A DNA stretch of 64,000 nucleotides from Inquilinus ginsengisoli_B (GTDB lineage: Bacteria > Pseudomonadota > Alphaproteobacteria > DSM-16000 > Inquilinaceae). The stretch spans positions 4,340,001 through 4,404,000 of the forward strand of contig NZ_JBNDJK010000001.1 of the NCBI RefSeq assembly GCF_050434925.1, written 5' to 3'. The position numbers were made by a program, and so were the translations under genes. The notes below the pieces were generated by a model. That model worked only from the letters and a program-made list of their open reading frames with translations. It did no database searches and was not told the DNA's origin. Positions 60,301 to 64,000 of the stretch are shown one piece after another (position 1 is the first letter of the stretch; each line of letters starts with the position of its first letter).

Positions 60301-60921
60301 GGCGGCAGCAGAACCGCGGCGGCCACCAGCGAGCAGATGCGCATCGCGGCGCCCGCCGGGGCGGTGATCTACTTCATCCTCAACCAGCTCGAGGCCGGGG
60401 CCTTCGACACGGCGCCGATCGTCGTCAACGCCGCCATCGCGACGCGCAACGCGCCGCAGATCCAGCGGACAGCAGGAGTAGACTTCAACGCCACGGAAGG
60501 GTTCTTCGGCGCACGCGCCAAAGTTGCCGCCGGCGCCAGCAACAGCGGCGTCATCGTGGGTTCGATCCAGACGACGATTGGCGATGCGAATGTAATCCAG
60601 GCCGTGACGACGACGGCCATGCGCGGCCTGACGCAAGTGGCCTCTGCCGCGACAGGCTTGGCATCGCAGTCGCTCACGGCGACGAACATGACGACGGCCC
60701 TTTACGGCTACAAGGCCAACGACTTCGGCTTCTCGGCCAACGGATCGACGACCGTGACCGACACTTCCGGCGCGCTCCCGAGCGGGACGCCAGCCAGGAT
60801 CACGGTCAGCCTCAATGTCACCGTGCCGCTGAACGGCATCGTCGAGCAGGTGAAGTGGGGCACGACGAAGCCGACGAGCGCGACCCTCCAGGCCAAGAGC
60901 GGCTGGACGACGGTCACCTGA
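57307..60921 (+). CDS. Tail tip/host-specificity protein (J-like)
   Basis: 1204 aa, starting right after the preceding stop. Hydrophobic N-terminus (residues 5-55), then the J-type tail-tip core (IKQAIPPRTRMYGRQRLGGVYLYYDS; TRLERGVPVGFGIPLAG; WDLNQGKPAIERINEV; ITSMRLNQADMTVELEVTSYDTWWEW) to about 515. Fibronectin-III-like (about 525-640), an Ig-like domain (about 735-820, PTVSGTALPGASIKVFANAV), and a C-terminal jelly-roll-like part (about 830-1190) follow. It forms the tip that contacts the host. A minus-strand frame of 859 codons over this gene is a shadow. Confidence 0.88.
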   Translation: MPQAIPIVAAAGAAAAAGGAAAAGTGFFLGLSAVAWTAVGVGVSIAGTLAQTLLAEQPPKPKMQDGDVSIKQAIPPRTRMYGRQRLGGVYLYYDSTSEGDLKTLVCHCAHEVDDSTAERPNPEEDWLNDERVQLDGEGNVTDDPWWQDGSGLGGDEGHSAVVIRHYLGAPTQEIPAFDEKWTAQHKAHGLCCAYVKYADLKDEDQIKVFPSGPPPYRVVLRGAKVFDPRLEGTDPGDHDPDDEASWTWSDNAALVVLDYLTRLERGVPVGFGIPLAGPAGRIDLASFKAAADVCDQLVALKAGGTEKRWRAWGAYELTEDKKAVLQDLLDACGGRLIQGPDGKLGLTVGAPGPAAAVTLTEEQILEWDLNQGKPAIERINEVRATYVAQAWEWAETEAGIQLDQAAIDRNGVESSQIKLRFVPSESQAQRVAREVLRRGNPSHAGRIRTTLAGLDAWGERWIRLRIAELGIDAVFEITSMRLNQADMTVELEVTSYDTWWEWSAATDEQDPAVPPPDGDDDAGVPVPEAVSVTIAHRFYNAQTPVAVGVIAWEPPPRSVYVAKARYRKVSADPQHPFPWQPLPVAQDGDQVETFPLQDGTAYEAQVRFIGPRGAGSDWSTPPATFTAVADPVAPASPANLTAQANAPATGQVTVSATAPNDPRHLSLRFYRNSSSSFAGATLINGPLYCAPLSAQTCIDMPAAGDWWYFATSSNWSNVPSAPAGGVMAEVSPAAPVILTSPATIGQTNPTVSGTALPGASIKVFANAVLNTTTTADGSGNWSAALVSLGSGAQAITATATVGGNESPASGSVTLTVVWYDPDASGHADFKGGNYRLSGAGSTLAGMFDTITTSATFVTHADGSLHAIAANAAPISDRGLELWENRTNRCTNRNAKPIDLTGVTASGAGTAGGVTLVNDSAAMAGGILTALLASSDINGSVFKLDNSTGGADAFATISGTVAVTGACRGSIVYRGSAGRIEIGGATAVSFGASTPYARVGGSRTAAATSEQMRIAAPAGAVIYFILNQLEAGAFDTAPIVVNAAIATRNAPQIQRTAGVDFNATEGFFGARAKVAAGASNSGVIVGSIQTTIGDANVIQAVTTTAMRGLTQVASAATGLASQSLTATNMTTALYGYKANDFGFSANGSTTVTDTSGALPSGTPARITVSLNVTVPLNGIVEQVKWGTTKPTSATLQAKSGWTTVT

Positions 60922-60970
60922 CATCGCCGCCGAGGCGGCTCTACACGACAACCTGACGGAGTGCACGTTC

Positions 60971-63349
60971 ATGGCGACGCCGAACGTTGACGAGATCTGG
61001 GCCGACTACAATCCGGACGGCACGGTGCACGAGCCGAACAAGGCCGATGTCCGGCGCTGGGGGCGATACATCGAGGCCATTGCCACGGCCGCCGGGATGG
61101 AGACCTATCCCAACAAGGCGGCGATGGACGCGGACCTGACGCAGGAGGACGGCCAGCCGGCGCTGCTCTGGGCGGATCCGACCCCAGCGAACAACTTCCC
61201 GACGGTCTGGGTCTACGACGATGCCCTGAACCAGTGGATCGCCGGCACCGACCGCATCCAGTCGCTCAAGGATGTGGTCGACCTGCAGGCGCTCCAGATC
61301 GCCGGAGCATCCAGCACTGCCGACGGCATCTATACCGCGATTGGAGCGCCGCGGCCGGTCGCTTTCGCCGACACTTCCAGCTATGCCAAGACCTGGGGCA
61401 CGATCTCCAACCCCTCGACGCGCTTCACGATCACTCCAAGCGCGTCCGGCTTCCAGGTGCAAGGGCTGCCGGCCCTGGCCACCCCCTGGCCGGTTGGGAT
61501 CAAGCTGCCCTGGGATTTGGTCCCTGGCGACAGCTACTACATCGAGGGCAGCTACAGCGCGGGGGCTAGCTTCACGCAGATCGGATTCTTCTTCGGGACC
61601 GACCCAGTCACGTCCGGCGATATCTCGTCGGGCGCCAAGTTTGTAACCTACCGCGACACCATCCTGGTGCCGACGCTGGCGAACGCCATCTCGGCCGACG
61701 GGGCGCGGGCCGTGTCGCCGGCCTGGGCCGCGACTGGCGCGGTGGCCGTAGGGGCCGTCTTCGGCTTCGCAATCGACGTCCTGTCCGATCGCTCCCTCCG
61801 CTGGCGCGTCTACCGGGACGGCGTCCAGCAGCTCGTCGACGTAGTGGTCACCCCGGCAACTGCGGCCGGAGCCGTGGTTGTGGGCCTCAGCGTCATCAAC
61901 GGGGTGACCGGCCGCCTCTCCAAGATCCTGCGCAAATCCAGCGCCGGCAAGACCATCTGGATCGACAGCACCGTCTCAGTCAGTGGCAACGGATCTCGGG
62001 GCAGCCCTCTCAAGTCCATGCTCGATGTCCCGGCCTATCTCTCCAGGATCGGCTACCAGGACGAGGTCACGATCAATTGGCTCAGCGACGATGACTATGG
62101 CTACTTGCAGTGCAAGGACACGTTGGCCGGCAAGTGGAACCTCAACGGACGGCCGGGCGGCAAAACCAGGTTGAACGGCTACATCCAGGAGACCGTGCCG
62201 TGGACCGTGGTGCCAGGCACCAGCAACACCATCTGGTCAACCCCGCACAAGTGGGGCAACGAGGGCCGAAGCCAGCTCAACCAGGCTTTCGTCGTCGGCG
62301 TGAACAACAACCCTCGCCCCTGGTACACCTTCCCCGATCTCATCCTGCCCGTCGTGACCACAACAAACGGCGGCGTCGACATGGCCGGGCTGATCGGAGG
62401 GGCCCAGGCCCAGGCCAACGGCCTCGTCTACATCCGCCTGCCGGACGGCGTCGGCCCCAATCCGGCGTCGGCCACCATCAGACTGTCGCGCACGGCCATT
62501 GTCGTCGAGGTGGTGGGTGGCCCGGAGGTGAACCTGACCAACATCACGCTGCAGTACTCGACGGCCCACCTGTTCACCGGCGGCGCTGGGAGAGGGGTCA
62601 TCAGGAACTGCGATTTTTACTGGTCCGGCTACAAGGGCAACGGCGTCGAGTGCCAAAACGGGTCCTACCGAATCGAGAACCCGCGCATCAAGTACATCGG
62701 GAACGACGGCATCGGGCGGACGCCCCGCGACGACATCGCGACCATGCCCTTCCAGGCTGACGCGATCCAGGTCATCGAGATCATCAACCCCGAGATCTCG
62801 CACACCCGGGAGGGCGACGGCATCTCCCAGCACTTTAACGAGACGATCAGGAACGCCACGGTCACTAAGCTGGTTAACCCCTGGATCCACGACTGCTGGA
62901 AGTGCGGGCTCGTCAGCCTTGACGATCTGATGATGGTGGAAGGCGGGGTTATCGAGCGGTGCGGGACGGCCCAGCTGTCGCTGTTCGGCGTGCCCGGCAA
63001 CACCGTGCCCACGGTGGCGATCGGCCGGACGCAGCGGGCGTTCATCAACGGGACCGTCATCGACCCACAGGGCGTCGGGACCATCGGTGTTCAGAACCTC
63101 TACACCGACGGTATGGCCCTCCTGCGCTGCGACCTCAGCGGCGTCTGGATCGGAACCCCGGCCGCCGGGGTCGGCAACGGGGAGTTGGTGGTCAGCGCCC
63201 AGCCGCTGACAGGGCAGGTCCGCGTCCCCGCAAACAACATCCTGGCCTATCGGGATTGCACGACCGAGCGCACCGCCGCGAACGTCGTGAAGGTCGGCGG
63301 CGGGACGGAAGGCACGTTCCTGCTGATCGCAGCGAACGCGCTTACTTAA
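60971..63349 (+). CDS. Tail spike/fibre protein with beta-helix
   Basis: 792 aa. The N-terminal attachment region (PNVDEIWADYNPDGTVHEPNKADVRRWGRYIEAI) resembles other phage fibres; from about residue 330 (IWIDSTVSVSGNGSRGSPLKSM) a right-handed parallel beta-helix is likely (RNCDFYWSGYKGNGVECQNGSYRIENPRIKYIGNDGIG). Such spikes bind and sometimes cleave surface polysaccharide. No assigned catalytic residues. Converges with the methyltransferase-like gene, overlapping it by 8 bp. Confidence 0.82.
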   Translation: MATPNVDEIWADYNPDGTVHEPNKADVRRWGRYIEAIATAAGMETYPNKAAMDADLTQEDGQPALLWADPTPANNFPTVWVYDDALNQWIAGTDRIQSLKDVVDLQALQIAGASSTADGIYTAIGAPRPVAFADTSSYAKTWGTISNPSTRFTITPSASGFQVQGLPALATPWPVGIKLPWDLVPGDSYYIEGSYSAGASFTQIGFFFGTDPVTSGDISSGAKFVTYRDTILVPTLANAISADGARAVSPAWAATGAVAVGAVFGFAIDVLSDRSLRWRVYRDGVQQLVDVVVTPATAAGAVVVGLSVINGVTGRLSKILRKSSAGKTIWIDSTVSVSGNGSRGSPLKSMLDVPAYLSRIGYQDEVTINWLSDDDYGYLQCKDTLAGKWNLNGRPGGKTRLNGYIQETVPWTVVPGTSNTIWSTPHKWGNEGRSQLNQAFVVGVNNNPRPWYTFPDLILPVVTTTNGGVDMAGLIGGAQAQANGLVYIRLPDGVGPNPASATIRLSRTAIVVEVVGGPEVNLTNITLQYSTAHLFTGGAGRGVIRNCDFYWSGYKGNGVECQNGSYRIENPRIKYIGNDGIGRTPRDDIATMPFQADAIQVIEIINPEISHTREGDGISQHFNETIRNATVTKLVNPWIHDCWKCGLVSLDDLMMVEGGVIERCGTAQLSLFGVPGNTVPTVAIGRTQRAFINGTVIDPQGVGTIGVQNLYTDGMALLRCDLSGVWIGTPAAGVGNGELVVSAQPLTGQVRVPANNILAYRDCTTERTAANVVKVGGGTEGTFLLIAANALT

Positions 63350-64000
63350 GCCGGAACACGACCAGGAGATCGCCGACCTCGTTGGTCGAGATGTCCTGGT
63401 CATCCTGCCTAAAATAGACGCGGTCGACGCGATCACCGAACAGCTCCAGGATGGCGTCGACGGTCGGCAGGCGCTTGGCGGAGCCGACGATGTAGCCGGC
63501 CCGCTCCGCGGCAACCTGCTCCGGCGTCTTGCGCCCCCACTCGACGCCGATCGCCACGATGGCTCCGGGCTTCGCGACCCGGGCTATCTCGGCCGCGGCC
63601 TGTTCCTTGGCGTCGGAATAGGAGATGACCCAGCCGGCCAGCACGATGTCGAAGCTGGCGTCGGGATACGACATTGCGTGCATGTCGCCCAGATCGACCA
63701 TGGGCGAGTAGCTGATCAGGTCGAGCGCCCGGATGTTGCGGCGCCGGAAGCCATAGGCCACCAGGTTGAACAACTCCCCCTCGGTCCGCGGCCCGATCGA
63801 GAGGACCTTCTTTTCCGCCGGGTCTTGCCGGTCGCCGAGCAAGGTGGTGACGATGGGATAGATCAGCCGGACCGAGCGCTCGACGTGCAGGTCAAGCATG
63901 CCGCGCAAATTGTGGCGGACGGTCGAGGCGGCGACGCCCTCGCCGGCTACGGTCTTCAGCCGGCGTAGGATGAGGACGAACCAAGCGTAGCGGACGGCGG
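63342..64000 (-). CDS. Class I SAM-dependent methyltransferase-like protein (5' end outside window)
   Basis: The minus-strand frame is open to the window edge (codons before TTG 63908 read VRYAWFVLILRRLKTVAGEG), so the N-terminus is missing. Motif I-like VLSIGPRTEGEL, then DLISYSPMVDLGDMHAM, SFDIVLAGWVISYS and EIARVAKPGAIVAIGVEWG fit a Rossmann-type methyltransferase of at least 218 residues. Target unknown; it lies beyond the phage tail genes and may belong to surface-polysaccharide or host genes. Confidence 0.7.
   Translation of the reverse strand, partial: AVRYAWFVLILRRLKTVAGEGVAASTVRHNLRGMLDLHVERSVRLIYPIVTTLLGDRQDPAEKKVLSIGPRTEGELFNLVAYGFRRRNIRALDLISYSPMVDLGDMHAMSYPDASFDIVLAGWVISYSDAKEQAAAEIARVAKPGAIVAIGVEWGRKTPEQVAAERAGYIVGSAKRLPTVDAILELFGDRVDRVYFRQDDQDISTNEVGDLLVVFRLK

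Larger units (their letters stand above)
40726..63349 (+). mobile_element. Prophage-like late module (terminase to tail spike)
   Basis: The gene order terminase, portal, DUF2213, cement, capsid, connectors, tail tube, chaperone, tape measure, tip, J-like, spike is that of a siphovirus late operon. No integrase, att pair, lysis or replication genes are seen within the window, so the boundaries are those of the recognisable structural genes, not the true ends. A CI-like repressor at 25.7 kb may belong to the same prophage. Confidence 0.8.

Overview
The window is GC-rich DNA with single-copy tRNA genes, Tat-type substrate-binding proteins, an NDUFS4-like complex I subunit and rhizobial/Rhodospirillales-style sugar-acid operons. 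Together these point to an alphaproteobacterium, probably of the Rhodospirillales (Azospirillum/Inquilinus-like). This is inferred from gene content and style, not from a marker tree.

Left part (1-20.8 kb): the end of a DEAD-box RNA helicase gene, then two sugar-acid uptake and catabolism loci. Locus A (2.1-10.4 kb) has an FCD-type GntR regulator, a Tat-exported ABC binding protein, two permeases, a UgpC/MalK-type ATPase and two enolase-superfamily dehydratase-like enzymes. Locus B (11.0-20.8 kb) has a second GntR regulator, a second binding protein with two permeases but no ATPase, two more enolase-superfamily enzymes, an aldo/keto reductase, an NAD-dependent epimerase/dehydrogenase and an RraA-type aldolase-like protein. 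Each locus carries its own repeated palindrome at two promoters, so each regulator probably controls a split regulon. The likely logic is import of a sugar acid, oxidation, dehydration to a 2-keto-3-deoxy acid, then aldol cleavage.

Middle part (21.2-40.7 kb): tRNA-Pro, an NDUFS4-like gene, tRNA-Arg, then a patchwork of five RTX (haemolysin-type Ca-binding) protein genes in two tandem pairs plus a singlet, a CI/LexA-like repressor with paired operators, small phage-like genes, a LysR-SDR-NADP reductase cluster, a stand-alone OLD-type TOPRIM protein and a complete ISAs1-family insertion sequence with a perfect 10-bp target duplication. Several genes here are frameshifted or partly duplicated.

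Right part (40.7-63.3 kb): a siphovirus-like late module in canonical order: terminase (small-subunit-like N-terminus fused to the large subunit), DUF1073 portal, DUF2213 protease/scaffold, decoration protein, DUF2184 capsid, connectors, tail tube, tail chaperone with a GGGAAAA slippery site for -1 frameshifting, tape measure, tail tip, J-like protein and tail spike. Opposite-strand cargo interrupts it: a Doc/AbrB toxin-antitoxin pair and an AT-richer trio of small membrane-protein genes. No integrase, lysis or replication genes are visible, so this is a prophage with parts outside the window or a remnant. Several families of palindromic or terminal-inverted-repeat elements are scattered in the phage-like region; one of them always sits right at a stop codon and shows compensatory changes between its arms.
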